DNA of 37,002 nt from CAZOHN01 sp964579325 (GCA_964579325.1 CAZOHN010000011.1:1-37002); one strand, 5' to 3'. Shown: positions 26,001 to 34,090, counted from the stretch's first letter. The notes: generated by a model from the sequence alone, not told the origin. Translations and numbers: made by a program.

Positions 26001-27823
26001 CCACGATCAGGTTGACGGCGGCGCAGGCGATGGTGCGCTGGCTCGCGGCGCAACTCAACGAGGACGGCGAGCCCTATATCGCGGGGTTCTGGGGGATCTT
26101 CGGGCATGGCAACGTGGCCGGCATTGGCGAGGCGCTGCACGCCCACCGCGAGGTGATGCCGACCTACCGGGGCCACAACGAGCAGTCGATGGCCCATGCC
26201 GCCATTGCCTATGCCAAGCAGCTTGGCCGCCGCCGGGCGATGGCAGTGACGTCCTCGATCGGGCCGGGGGCGACAAACATGGTCACCGCCGCCGCGCTCG
26301 CCCACGTCAACCGCCTGCCGGTCCTCTTCATCCCCGGCGATGTCTTCGCCTCCCGCGGCCCCGACCCGGTGCTGCAACAGATCGAGGATTTCGGCGACGG
26401 CACGATCAGCGCCAACGATTGCTTCAAGCCGGTCAGCCGCTACTTCGACCGGATCATGCGGCCCGAGCACTTGCTGACCGCGCTGCCCCGTGCCCTGCGG
26501 ACGATGACCGATCCGGCCGACTGCGGCCCGGTCACGCTGGCGTTCTGCCAGGACGTGCAGTCCGAGGGCTACGACTGGCCCGAGAGTTTTTTCGCGCCGC
26601 GCATCTGGCACCAGCGCCGTCCGCACCCCGACCCGGTGGAACTGGAGGCCGTGGCCGAGATGATTGCCGAGGCGAGGCGCCCGGTGATCGTGGCGGGAGG
26701 CGGGGTGCACCATGCCCATGCCACCGCCGCGCTTGCGGCCTTCGCGCAGGCGCATGGGATTCCGGTGGTCGAGACGCAGGCCGGCAAGTCGGCGCTGCCC
26801 TGGGACCACCCGCTGAACCTCGGCCCCGTCGGCGTCACCGGCGCGTCTTCGGCCAACGAGGTCTGTGCCACGGCGGACGTGGTGATCGGGGTGGGGACGC
26901 GGTTTCAGGACTTCACCACCGGTTCCTGGGCGCTGTTCAAGCTGCCCGGCCGCAAGCTGATCTCGCTCAACGTCGCGGCCTATGACGCGATGAAGCACGG
27001 GGCGGTGCCCCTGTGCTGCGATGCCCGGGTGGGCCTCGACGCGCTCTCGCGCAAGCTGTCGGATCACCGTTTCGCCGCGCCGGACCCCGCACTCAAGCGC
27101 GACTGGTTCGCTGCCGTCGATCCGCTGACCGCGCCGCCCGGCGACACCAACGCGCTGCCGACCGACATGCAGGTGATCGGTGCGGTCCAGCGCGCCTCCG
27201 GTCCCGACACGGTGGTGATATGCGCGGCCGGCACCATGCCGGGCGAGCTCCACAAGCTCTGGAAGGCGACCCGGCCCATGTCCTACCACATGGAATACGG
27301 CTTCTCCTGCATGGGCTACGAGATCGCCGGTGCGCTGGGGATCAAGATGGCCGAGCCCGAGCGCGACGTGATCTGCATGCTGGGCGACGGCAGCTACATG
27401 ATGATGAATTCCGAACTTGCCACCGCCGCCGCCATGGGCGCGAAGATCGCCATCGTCATCACCGACAACCGCGGCTTCGGCTGCATCAACCGCCTCCAGC
27501 GCGGCACCGGCGGAGCAGAATTCAACAACCTTCTCGCCCATTCCCAGCTGGCGGACGGCCCGGGGATCGACTTCACCGCCCATGCGGCCAGCATGGGGGC
27601 GACGGCGGTCAAGGCCGCCTCGATCGCGGACCTCGAGGCCGCGCTCGCCCGCCGGCACGAGGCGCCGGGCCCGTTCGTGGTGGTGCTCGACACCGACCCT
27701 TACCCCTCGACGCCGCTCGGCGGCACCTGGTGGGAAGTGGCCGTGCCCGAGGTTTCCACCCGCGAAGAGGTGAAGAAAGCCCGGCAAGGCTATGAAAAGG
27801 CTTTGAAAGAACGCGCGAACTGA
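25997..27823 (+). CDS. iolD: 3D-(3,5/4)-trihydroxycyclohexane-1,2-dione acylhydrolase
   Basis: A 608-residue thiamin-diphosphate enzyme that opens the cyclohexanedione ring to 5-deoxy-glucuronate. The catalytic Glu62 is in TYRGHNEQSMAHA. The ThDP/Mg motif starts at GDGSYMMMN near residue 463 and closes with ITDNRGFGCINRLQ. The central NAD/FAD-like domain (about 195-340) is intact. Length matches the family, and translation is coupled to the preceding iolC. Confidence 0.96.
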   Translation: MTTIRLTAAQAMVRWLAAQLNEDGEPYIAGFWGIFGHGNVAGIGEALHAHREVMPTYRGHNEQSMAHAAIAYAKQLGRRRAMAVTSSIGPGATNMVTAAALAHVNRLPVLFIPGDVFASRGPDPVLQQIEDFGDGTISANDCFKPVSRYFDRIMRPEHLLTALPRALRTMTDPADCGPVTLAFCQDVQSEGYDWPESFFAPRIWHQRRPHPDPVELEAVAEMIAEARRPVIVAGGGVHHAHATAALAAFAQAHGIPVVETQAGKSALPWDHPLNLGPVGVTGASSANEVCATADVVIGVGTRFQDFTTGSWALFKLPGRKLISLNVAAYDAMKHGAVPLCCDARVGLDALSRKLSDHRFAAPDPALKRDWFAAVDPLTAPPGDTNALPTDMQVIGAVQRASGPDTVVICAAGTMPGELHKLWKATRPMSYHMEYGFSCMGYEIAGALGIKMAEPERDVICMLGDGSYMMMNSELATAAAMGAKIAIVITDNRGFGCINRLQRGTGGAEFNNLLAHSQLADGPGIDFTAHAASMGATAVKAASIADLEAALARRHEAPGPFVVVLDTDPYPSTPLGGTWWEVAVPEVSTREEVKKARQGYEKALKERAN

Positions 27824-27871
27824 TCCCGGGGCGGTGCGCGTTGCCCCCCACACTTCAACGGACACCCTCGA

Positions 27872-28783
27872 ATGATCCTCTACGGAACCAACCCCATCGC
27901 CTGGACCAACGACGACGACCGCTCGATCGGCGCGCATATCTCGCTGGAGCAGTGCCTCGATGATGCCGCCCGCATCGGATTCGACGGGATCGAGAAGGGC
28001 CACCGCCTGCCGACCACACCCGACGGCATCGCGCGCGACCTCGGGGGGCGGGGCCTGCGCTACATCTCGGGCTGGCACTCGACCAACCTCCTTGTGAACG
28101 ACATCGGGACCGAGAAGGCGGCGATGCAGCCCTTCCTCGACCTGCTGAAGGCGGTGGGCTCGAAGATCATCATCGTCTGCGAGACCTCGAACGCGATCCA
28201 CGGCGACGACGGCAAGGCGGTGAACGCGCGGCCGCGCCTCGCGACGTCGGACTGGCCGGCCTTCGGCGCCGGCATCGAGGCGCTCGCGGCCTTCGCGGCG
28301 GGGCAGGGCGTCACGCTGGTCTACCACCATCACATGGGCACCATCGTCGAAAGCCCCGAGGACATCGACGCCTTCATGGCCCACACCGGCCCGGCCACGC
28401 ACCTTCTTTTCGACACCGGCCACTGCTACTTCGGCGGCGGCGACCCGGCTGCGGTGGCGGCAAGGCACATGGCCCGCGTGCGGCACATTCACGCCAAGAA
28501 CGTGCGTCCCGAGATCATGCACGAGGTCCGCGACCAGGGACTTTCGTTCCTCGAAGGCGTCCGCCGTGGCGTCTTCACCGTGCCTGGCGACCGCGAGGGG
28601 GGAGTCGATTTCCTGCCCGTCCTGCAATCGGCCGCGCAGCATGGCTACGAGGGCTGGCTCGTGATCGAGGCGGAGCAGGACTCGGCCGTCCGTGACCCGG
28701 CGGTCTATCAGGCGATGGGCCTCGGCGCGCTGCGCGCCTTTGCCCGTGCCGCGGGGCTTGACCGCGCGCCGCTTCCCGCGTGA
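27872..28783 (+). CDS. iolE: Inosose (myo-inosose-2) dehydratase
   Basis: A 303-residue TIM-barrel metalloenzyme that dehydrates 2-keto-myo-inositol. The N-terminus ILYGTNPIAWTNDDDRSIG and the motifs GFDGIEKGHR, YHHHMGTIVE, FDTGHCYFGGGD and HIHAKNVRPEI are diagnostic. The ribosome binding site is weak. It lies 48 bp after iolD, a gap that holds a modest GGGGC/GCCCC stem at 27828-27847, and overlaps by a few bases only the unused upstream start of the next frame. Confidence 0.95.
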   Translation: MILYGTNPIAWTNDDDRSIGAHISLEQCLDDAARIGFDGIEKGHRLPTTPDGIARDLGGRGLRYISGWHSTNLLVNDIGTEKAAMQPFLDLLKAVGSKIIIVCETSNAIHGDDGKAVNARPRLATSDWPAFGAGIEALAAFAAGQGVTLVYHHHMGTIVESPEDIDAFMAHTGPATHLLFDTGHCYFGGGDPAAVAARHMARVRHIHAKNVRPEIMHEVRDQGLSFLEGVRRGVFTVPGDREGGVDFLPVLQSAAQHGYEGWLVIEAEQDSAVRDPAVYQAMGLGALRAFARAAGLDRAPLPA

Positions 28784-28806
28784 GGCTGCACGCGGGGAGG
28801 CACGCC

Positions 28807-29013
28807 ATGGCCCGCAGGTTCTTCGACGTCCAGCATCCGATGTTCCGGCCGCTCTGGCTGCGCGTGGTGATCGTCGCTGTCGCGCTCGGCTGGGCGCTGT
28901 TCGAACTGCTGGTCGCCCAGTCGCCATTCTGGGCGATCCTCTTCGGGGCGGCCGGCGCGTTCCTCGCTTACGAATTCTTTATCGCCTTTGACCCCAAGGA
29001 CCCCGAGAAATGA
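28807..29013 (+). CDS. Small two-helix membrane protein within the iol operon
   Basis: A 68-residue protein starting at the ATG at 28807 with GGGGAGG 6 nt upstream. The sequence opens MARRFFDVQHPMFRPLWLR, then has hydrophobic helices at about 17-36 and 41-58 and a short acidic tail FDPKDPEK. Similar small proteins (I believe DUF3329-type) are frequent in Rhodobacteraceae, often without assigned function. Its stop overlaps the iolB ATG (29010-29013), so it is translated with the inositol genes. Confidence 0.82.
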   Translation: MARRFFDVQHPMFRPLWLRVVIVAVALGWALFELLVAQSPFWAILFGAAGAFLAYEFFIAFDPKDPEK

Positions 29014-29822
29014 CCCCGCCCCTCCTGCGCAGACCCGCCGCCACGCATGGCAAGGTCCACGACATTTCGCCCGAGGACGCCGGCTGGACCTACGTCGGCT
29101 TTACCCTCTACCGCCTTGCCCCCGGGCAGACGGTGGCCGAGGCCACGGGCGACCGCGAGGCGATCCTCGTCCTTGTGGAGGGCAAGGCGCGCATCACTGG
29201 TGGCGGACGCGACTTCGGCGAGATCGGTCAGCGGATGGATGTGTTCGAGCGCACGCCGCCGCACGCGGTCTATATCCCCGATGGCGCCGACTGGATCGCC
29301 ACGGCCACCACCCCTCTCACCCTTGCCGTCTGCACCGCGCCGGGACAGGGCGGGCATGCGGCGCAGATCATTGGGCCCGCCGGGATCAGCCTTGCCGAGC
29401 GCGGCAAGGGCACCAACACCCGCTACGTCCACGCCATCGCGATGGAAGACCGCGATGTGGCCGACAGCCTTCTGGTGACCGAAGTCTACACGCCGCAGGG
29501 CCACTGGTCGTCCTACCCGCCGCACCGGCACGATGCCGACGAGTGGCCCGAGATGACTTATCTCGAGGAGACCTACTACCACCGCCTGAACCCCGAACAG
29601 GGCTTCGGCGTCCAGCGCGTGTTCACCGACGACGGCACGCTCGACGAGACGATGGCGGTGGCCAACCACGACGTGGTGCTCGTTCCGCGTGGCCACCATC
29701 CCTGCGGAGCGCCCTACGGCTACGAGATGTATTACCTCAACGTCATGGCCGGGCCGCGCCGCAACTGGCGGTTCCGCAACCACCCCGACCATGACTGGAT
29801 CTTCCAGCGCGACCGGCCCTGA
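29010..29822 (+). CDS. iolB: 5-deoxy-glucuronate isomerase
   Basis: A 270-residue bicupin that converts 5-deoxy-glucuronate to 5-dehydro-2-deoxygluconate, the substrate of IolC. The metal-binding set is visible in PPHRHDADEWPEMTYLEETY (near residue 170) and the later VPRGHHPCGAPYGYEMYYLN. Length and both ends match the family. It is the last inositol-pathway gene in the window. Confidence 0.96.
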   Translation: MTPPLLRRPAATHGKVHDISPEDAGWTYVGFTLYRLAPGQTVAEATGDREAILVLVEGKARITGGGRDFGEIGQRMDVFERTPPHAVYIPDGADWIATATTPLTLAVCTAPGQGGHAAQIIGPAGISLAERGKGTNTRYVHAIAMEDRDVADSLLVTEVYTPQGHWSSYPPHRHDADEWPEMTYLEETYYHRLNPEQGFGVQRVFTDDGTLDETMAVANHDVVLVPRGHHPCGAPYGYEMYYLNVMAGPRRNWRFRNHPDHDWIFQRDRP

Positions 29823-29862
29823 GGGTCTTTCCACTGTCGCCGAACCGGGGCAGGGTGCGGCC

Positions 29863-30603
29863 ATGCGACTTGCTATCCTCTCCGATATCCACGGAAACTC
29901 CGCCGCGCTCGACGCAGTTCTGGCGGATGCCCACGACTGCGACCTGACGCTGAACCTCGGCGATTGCCTCTCCGGGCCGCTCGACGCTGTCGGGACCGCC
30001 GAGCGGCTTCTGGCGCACAAGATGCACACCGTGCGGGGCAACCACGACCGCGCCCTGATCGACCGCCCGCTCGTGGAAATGGGAAGCTGGGAAGCCCCGG
30101 TTTTCCCGCGGCTCATGCCCGATCACCTCGACTGGCTGAGGGGCCTGCCCGAAACGGTCGCGACCGAAGGGCTGCTCGCTTGCCACGGCACGCCCGCCTC
30201 CGACAGCGCGGCCTGGCTTGACCGGCCTGGGGCCGATGGCACGATGACCCTTGCGCCACAGGATGCCATCGAGGCCGAGGCTGCCACCCATGGCGCGTCG
30301 GGTTTCCTTTGCGGCCACACCCACATCCCGCGTGTCGTCACGCTTTCGGACGGACGTTTCGTCCTCAACCCGGGTTCGGTGGGCTGCCCGGCCTGGCTCG
30401 ACGCCCGCAACCCGGAACGGCCACTCCGCGCCGAGACCGGCAGCCCCCACGCCCGCTATGCCCTGCTCGAACGCCGGGGCGGCAGTTGGCGCGCCGAACT
30501 TCGTGCCGTGCCTTACGATGCCCGCCCCATGATCGACCTCGCCCGCGCGGCGGGTGACGAGACCTGGGCCCGCGCGCTTGCGACCGGGCGCGTCACGCCG
30601 TGA
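29863..30603 (+). CDS. Calcineurin-like metallophosphoesterase
   Basis: A 246-residue phosphoesterase with the ordered motifs DIHGN (8-12), NLGDCLSGP, RGNHDRAL, CHGTP and GHTHIP that bind two metal ions. It resembles small YfcE-type or diadenosine-tetraphosphatase-like enzymes, but the substrate is unknown. It starts 40 bp after iolB and may be read through from it, although nothing links it to inositol. Its stop is 4 bp from the convergent DUF6476-like gene end. Confidence 0.9.
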   Translation: MRLAILSDIHGNSAALDAVLADAHDCDLTLNLGDCLSGPLDAVGTAERLLAHKMHTVRGNHDRALIDRPLVEMGSWEAPVFPRLMPDHLDWLRGLPETVATEGLLACHGTPASDSAAWLDRPGADGTMTLAPQDAIEAEAATHGASGFLCGHTHIPRVVTLSDGRFVLNPGSVGCPAWLDARNPERPLRAETGSPHARYALLERRGGSWRAELRAVPYDARPMIDLARAAGDETWARALATGRVTP

Positions 30604-30607
30604 GGCC

Positions 30608-30907
30608 CTAGCGCGTGATCTCGACGGTCTGCCGCAGCGCGCCGTCCGACCCGTAGATCAGGATCCGGTCGTCGCCGGTCACGACCGCGAACCAGTCCGC
30701 CCCTTGCGTGAAGGCCTCCACCCGCACCCCATCGGGGAGCGTGATGCGGTCGGGCACGATCAGACCTGCGTCCCGGTCCTGTCCGAGCCGGGTGACAAGC
30801 AGCGCCACGATCGCTAGAAGCCCCACGATCATCGTGGCGGTCAGCACCGTCACCAGCCGCTTGAGGAACCTCAGGTCCGGCGGCAGTGGTCCGGGAGCGT
30901 CGTCCAT
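30608..30907 (-). CDS. Small single-pass membrane protein, DUF6476-like
   Basis: A 99-residue protein: a short proline-rich cytoplasmic tail, a helix at about 18-38 (RLVTVLTATMIVGLLAIVALLV), then a beta-rich domain with TLPDGVRVEAFTQGADWFAVVTGDDRILIY. This pattern, next to rluD and rpoH, is typical of the Rhodobacteraceae family I know as DUF6476; the family number is from memory. Its ATG overlaps the divergent rluD ATG in the sequence CATG (30905-30908). Confidence 0.8.
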   Translation of the reverse strand: MDDAPGPLPPDLRFLKRLVTVLTATMIVGLLAIVALLVTRLGQDRDAGLIVPDRITLPDGVRVEAFTQGADWFAVVTGDDRILIYGSDGALRQTVEITR

Positions 30908-31940
30908 GTCCGAAGAAGCCTCGCGCGTGATCCGGGTCGTCATCGGGGTAGACCCGCCGCCGCGGCTTGACAAGGCGCTGGCGCGGGAGGTGCCGGCCGA
31001 GGCCGAGTTGTCGCGCTCGCGCCTCACCCGCCTCATCGCGGAGGGCGCGGTGTCGCGCGGCGGTTTGGCGATGACCGACCCCAAGGCGAGGGTGGCCGAG
31101 GGCGACGCCTTCGAGATCGCCGTGCCGGAGGCGGCCGAGACCGCGACCGAGGCCGAGGACATCGCCCTCGACATCCTGTACGAGGACGAGGACCTCGTGG
31201 TGGTGAACAAGCCTCCGGGCCTTGTCGTCCACCCAGCCCCTGGCACGCCCTCGGGCACGCTCGTCAATGCGCTCCTGCACCACTTCGGCGGCAACCTCTC
31301 GGGCGTGGGCGGCGAGAAGCGCCCGGGCATCGTGCACCGGATCGACAAGGACACCTCGGGCCTCCTCGTCGTGGCCAAGTCGGACCGAGCGCACCACGGG
31401 CTTGCGGCGCAGTTCGAGGCGCACACCGTCGACCGGCGCTACCTTGCGCTCTGCCACGGTGTGCCGAGCCAGGCCGACCCGCGCCTGCATGGCGTCAAGG
31501 GCACGCATTTCGAGCCCGACGGCACGCTGCGCATCACCTCGGGCCTCGCCCGCCACCGCACCGACCGCCAGCGCCAGGCCGTGACCTATGCCGGCGGCCG
31601 CCATGCGGTGACGCGGGTGCGGGTGCTGGAGGCATTCGGCACGCCGCCTGCCGCCGCGCTGGTGGAATGCCGGCTCGAGACGGGGCGCACCCATCAGATC
31701 CGGGTGCACATGACCCACGTCGGCCATGCCCTGATCGGCGACGATACCTATGGCGGCCGGCGCAAGCTCTCGGACCGGGCGGTCGGGGCTGTTGCCGCCG
31801 CTGCGGCCAACGCCTTTCCCCGCCAGGCGCTCCACGCCGCGACCCTCGGCTTCTTCCATCCCGCCACGCGCGAGCGGCTCGCGTTCGAGGCGCCGTTGCC
31901 CGAGGACATGGCGGCGCTGCTGGGAGCCTTTCGAAGTTAA
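30906..31940 (+). CDS. rluD: 23S rRNA pseudouridine synthase, RluD/RluA family
   Basis: A 344-residue enzyme with an N-terminal S4 RNA-binding domain (about 15-75: RLDKALAREV...SRSRLTRLIAEGAV). The catalytic domain has HRIDKDTSGLLVVAKSD with the nucleophile Asp147 and ETGRTHQIRVHMTHVGHALIGD. RluD makes the helix-69 pseudouridines in 23S rRNA. The start at 30906 is shared head to head with the DUF6476-like gene; GGGAG lies 9 nt upstream within that gene. Confidence 0.92.
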   Translation: MSEEASRVIRVVIGVDPPPRLDKALAREVPAEAELSRSRLTRLIAEGAVSRGGLAMTDPKARVAEGDAFEIAVPEAAETATEAEDIALDILYEDEDLVVVNKPPGLVVHPAPGTPSGTLVNALLHHFGGNLSGVGGEKRPGIVHRIDKDTSGLLVVAKSDRAHHGLAAQFEAHTVDRRYLALCHGVPSQADPRLHGVKGTHFEPDGTLRITSGLARHRTDRQRQAVTYAGGRHAVTRVRVLEAFGTPPAAALVECRLETGRTHQIRVHMTHVGHALIGDDTYGGRRKLSDRAVGAVAAAAANAFPRQALHAATLGFFHPATRERLAFEAPLPEDMAALLGAFRS

Positions 31941-31975
31941 CGACGTTAACACATGTGCGTGATAACGTTTCGTTA
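31936..31975. repeat. GTTAAC/TAACG inverted repeats between rluD and rpoH
   Basis: GTTAACgacGTTAAC (31936-31950) is an almost perfect palindrome and includes the rluD stop codon. TAACGtttCGTTA (31963-31975) follows 12 bp later. The TTAA spacing (5 bp) does not match the usual CtrA box (7 bp). A regulator of rpoH may bind here. Confidence 0.4.
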
Positions 31976-32035
31976 GCGGTTTCGCGCGACGGAATGGGCC
32001 GCATACTGCGTAATATGAGCACTGAGAGCCAGACC

Positions 32036-32064
32036 TTGAACCGAGCGGTTCAGTTTACTACCTT
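32036..32064 (+). promoter_or_regulatory. Candidate rpoH promoter
   Basis: TTGAAC (32036-32041) and TACCTT (32059-32064) are 17 bp apart, and the -10 ends 42 bp before the rpoH ATG. CTTGAA at 32035-32040 also resembles a sigma-32 -35 element, so heat-shock autoregulation is possible. Confidence 0.5.
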
Positions 32065-32072
32065 GTCCCAAA

Positions 32073-32087
32073 GCCGCCGAGGGCGGC
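32073..32087 (+). other. 5'-UTR hairpin of rpoH
   Basis: GCCGCC/GGCGGC forms a perfect six-pair stem with a 3-nt loop a few bases upstream of the ribosome binding site GGGAGGG (32094-32100). It could tune translation, but no pairing with the binding site itself is obvious. Confidence 0.4.
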
Positions 32088-32106
32088 CCGTGCGGGAGGG
32101 CACCAG

Positions 32107-32943
32107 ATGACGACCACCTATGCCAATCTTCCGGCTCCGAGCCCGGAACAGGGCCTCAACCGCTATCTGCAGGAGATCCGCAAGTTCCCGATGCTGGAAC
32201 CGGAAGAGGAATACATGCTGGCCAAGCGCTGGGTGGACCACCAGGACACCCGGGCCGCGCACAAGATGGTCACCTCTCACCTGCGCCTCGCCGCCAAGAT
32301 CGCCATGGGATACCGCGGCTACGGGCTGCCACAGGCCGAGGTCATCTCCGAGGCGAACGTCGGCCTGATGCAGGCGGTCAAACGCTTTGACCCCGAAAAA
32401 NNNNNNNNNNGCCTGGTGAAGCTCGGCACGACCTCGGCGCAGAAGAAGCTCTTCTTCAACCTGCGCAAGGCCAAGGCGCGCATCGGTGCGCTGGAGGAGG
32501 GCGACCTGCGGCCCGAGAACGTGGCGAAGATCGCGCATGACCTGAACGTGACCGAGGGCGAAGTGATCGACATGAACCGCCGCCTCTCGGGTGGTGACGC
32601 CTCGCTCAACGTGACCGTCGGCGCCGAGGGCGACAGCTCTACCCAGTGGCAGGACTGGCTCGAGGACGAGGATGCCGACCAGGCCTCGGCCTATGCCGAA
32701 CGTGACGAACTCGACGCCCGCCGGGCGCTGCTCGAGCAGGCGATGGACGTGCTGAACGAGCGCGAGCGCAACATCCTCGTGCAGCGCCGGCTGGAGGACA
32801 ATCCGGTCACGCTGGAGGAGCTTTCCACCCAGTACGACGTCAGCCGCGAGCGTATCCGCCAGATCGAGGTCCGCGCCTTCGAGAAGCTTCAGAAGCGCAT
32901 GACCGACCTCGCCCGCGAACGGGGAATGCTGGCGCGCGCCTGA
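32107..32943 (+). CDS. rpoH: RNA polymerase sigma-32 factor (interrupted by an assembly gap)
   Basis: Heat-shock sigma factor. The N-terminal regions 1-2.2 are present (LNRYLQEIRKFPMLEPEEEY, SHLRLAAKIAMGYRGYGLP, SEANVGLMQAVKRFDPEK). Then come ten unknown bases, then LVKLGTTSAQKKLFFNLRKAK, including the RpoH box, and region 4 (NERERNILVQRRL, VSRERIRQIEVRAFEKLQKRM). Compared with the family, about 24 residues between FDPEK and SLVKLG (regions 2.3/2.4, including the -10-recognising helix) are hidden by the gap. The frame is kept only because the gap length happens to fit. The gene itself is most likely intact. Confidence 0.95.
   Translation: MTTTYANLPAPSPEQGLNRYLQEIRKFPMLEPEEEYMLAKRWVDHQDTRAAHKMVTSHLRLAAKIAMGYRGYGLPQAEVISEANVGLMQAVKRFDPEKXXXXLVKLGTTSAQKKLFFNLRKAKARIGALEEGDLRPENVAKIAHDLNVTEGEVIDMNRRLSGGDASLNVTVGAEGDSSTQWQDWLEDEDADQASAYAERDELDARRALLEQAMDVLNERERNILVQRRLEDNPVTLEELSTQYDVSRERIRQIEVRAFEKLQKRMTDLARERGMLARA
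32401..32410. other. Assembly gap (10 N)
   Basis: A run of ten N in rpoH. By family comparison about 73 bases are missing here, so the gap size is a placeholder. Confidence 0.99.
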
Positions 32944-32950
32944 GTGTTGA

Positions 32951-32983
32951 GCGGGGGAGCCGGGAATGGCACTGCTCCCCCGC
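32951..32983. terminator. Strong hairpin between rpoH and the convergent orphan gene
   Basis: GCGGGGGAGC (32951-32960) pairs perfectly with GCTCCCCCGC (32974-32983) around a 13-nt loop, 7 bp after the rpoH stop. Only a short TT follows. Its location between converging genes suits bidirectional termination. Confidence 0.7.
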
Positions 32984-33003
32984 TTCCGCGAAACGGCACA
33001 GCC

Positions 33004-34035
33004 TCAGAACTTCGTGACCCAGTTCAAGGCATCTGCGCCGTTTTCCGGGGCGGAGACGACTTGGGCATCGGCATCGAGGTCGTACATGGGCGCCAGTCCT
33101 CCGGTGTGCGCCTCCGGGATTTTCTTCTGGCTCCTGACCTCGTGGGTATGCACGTTAGTCCCACCGACCTTGCTTACGGTCCGCGAGTTGAGTTTCTGAT
33201 TTCCTTTGACTGACGCTCCAACCTTGACGGAGTACGTATCGGGATCGCTCGAAGGCCCAACCGCGCGTTGAGGCAGGTACGACCTGACCGTCAGCGTCCA
33301 GTCCGTGTTGCCAAGTGTGACCGTATCGGCCTTGCTCTGTCGGGGAAAATTCTCTTTGTCTTTAAGGATTTTGTTGCCCTGCGCAAGTCCGGCGATCGGG
33401 AGCTCTCTGGCGAAGTGGTCGAGGGAATTCTCGGAAAGAGACGCGTAGGTGCTCCAGATCTCGTCCTTGGCCACCCGCAGGACGGTGTCCCACGTCAGCC
33501 AGTCATCCATCGTCAGGTAGGACGCGGTGAAGTCCGCCTGTCGGGACGCATTCACGCGGTCGACGATATACTTGTCGCCGCTTCCTCCGTGGCGTTCCGC
33601 GCCGTGGGCACCTTCGGCGTCACGACCCCGGGCGATGAAACGACGGAATGCTTCAAAATGCCCCGCCGTGTCTTCCAGTTCGGTGTGAGTCTTGCCTTTC
33701 AGCGCTTCCAGAAAGTAGGCGTTGATCTCGGCCTTATCGTAGATGACGTCGTCCTGGTGAGCCGCCTGCGCGATTTCGAGCAGACGGTCGCGAACGAGTT
33801 TCTTGGACGACTTTTCATTCGCCCAGACCTGCGGCGTCACCCCGTTCAGGGTGCGTTGCGCTATACCCGAAGAGGCCTTGTGCTGCAGGGCGTTCAGGGC
33901 TGTCACGCGTGCGCAGCTCGATGCCGCCTGAGAGAGGTCTTCAAGCTTCTTTCCACCCGGAGCCGAGGCAGTGCGCATCTGACCCACGTTAGCTCTGGCG
34001 GCGCGATGGGATGGCTTTGTCGCTCTGTGCTTCAT
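33004..34035 (-). CDS. Unrecognised 343-residue protein in an apparent islet
   Basis: I do not recognise a function. The N-terminal ~60 residues are basic and low-complexity (MKHRATKPSHRAARANVGQM), then comes ARVTALNALQHKASSGIAQ, whose spacing recalls the LQ-rich repeats of eCIS-associated DUF4157-type proteins. The rest is soluble and polar, with DWLTWDTVLRVAKDEIW and a C-terminal stretch TNVHTHEVRSQKKIPEAHTGGLAPMYDL. There is no signal peptide or membrane helix. Codon use looks less GC-rich than in neighbours, and the flanks are housekeeping genes, suggesting acquisition. A cargo or toxin-like protein is one guess with weak support. The start has no good ribosome binding site. Confidence 0.7.
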   Translation of the reverse strand: MKHRATKPSHRAARANVGQMRTASAPGGKKLEDLSQAASSCARVTALNALQHKASSGIAQRTLNGVTPQVWANEKSSKKLVRDRLLEIAQAAHQDDVIYDKAEINAYFLEALKGKTHTELEDTAGHFEAFRRFIARGRDAEGAHGAERHGGSGDKYIVDRVNASRQADFTASYLTMDDWLTWDTVLRVAKDEIWSTYASLSENSLDHFARELPIAGLAQGNKILKDKENFPRQSKADTVTLGNTDWTLTVRSYLPQRAVGPSSDPDTYSVKVGASVKGNQKLNSRTVSKVGGTNVHTHEVRSQKKIPEAHTGGLAPMYDLDADAQVVSAPENGADALNWVTKF

Positions 34036-34090
34036 CGGAGGGCTGATCTGCTCCAGGTTGAGTGAAGGTGACTATCTGAGGTGCTTTCGG

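Noticed and set aside
25940..28927. 995-codon open frame antisense to iolD and iolE
   Set aside because: It lies opposite two clearly identified enzymes, its product is His/Arg/Gly-rich, and no domain is visible.
31937..31950. CtrA binding site before rpoH
   Set aside because: The two TTAA halves are 5 bp apart, not the 7 bp of the known box.
32107..32943. Sigma-32 variant lacking region 2.3/2.4
   Set aside because: The apparent deletion coincides with a run of N and is an assembly gap.
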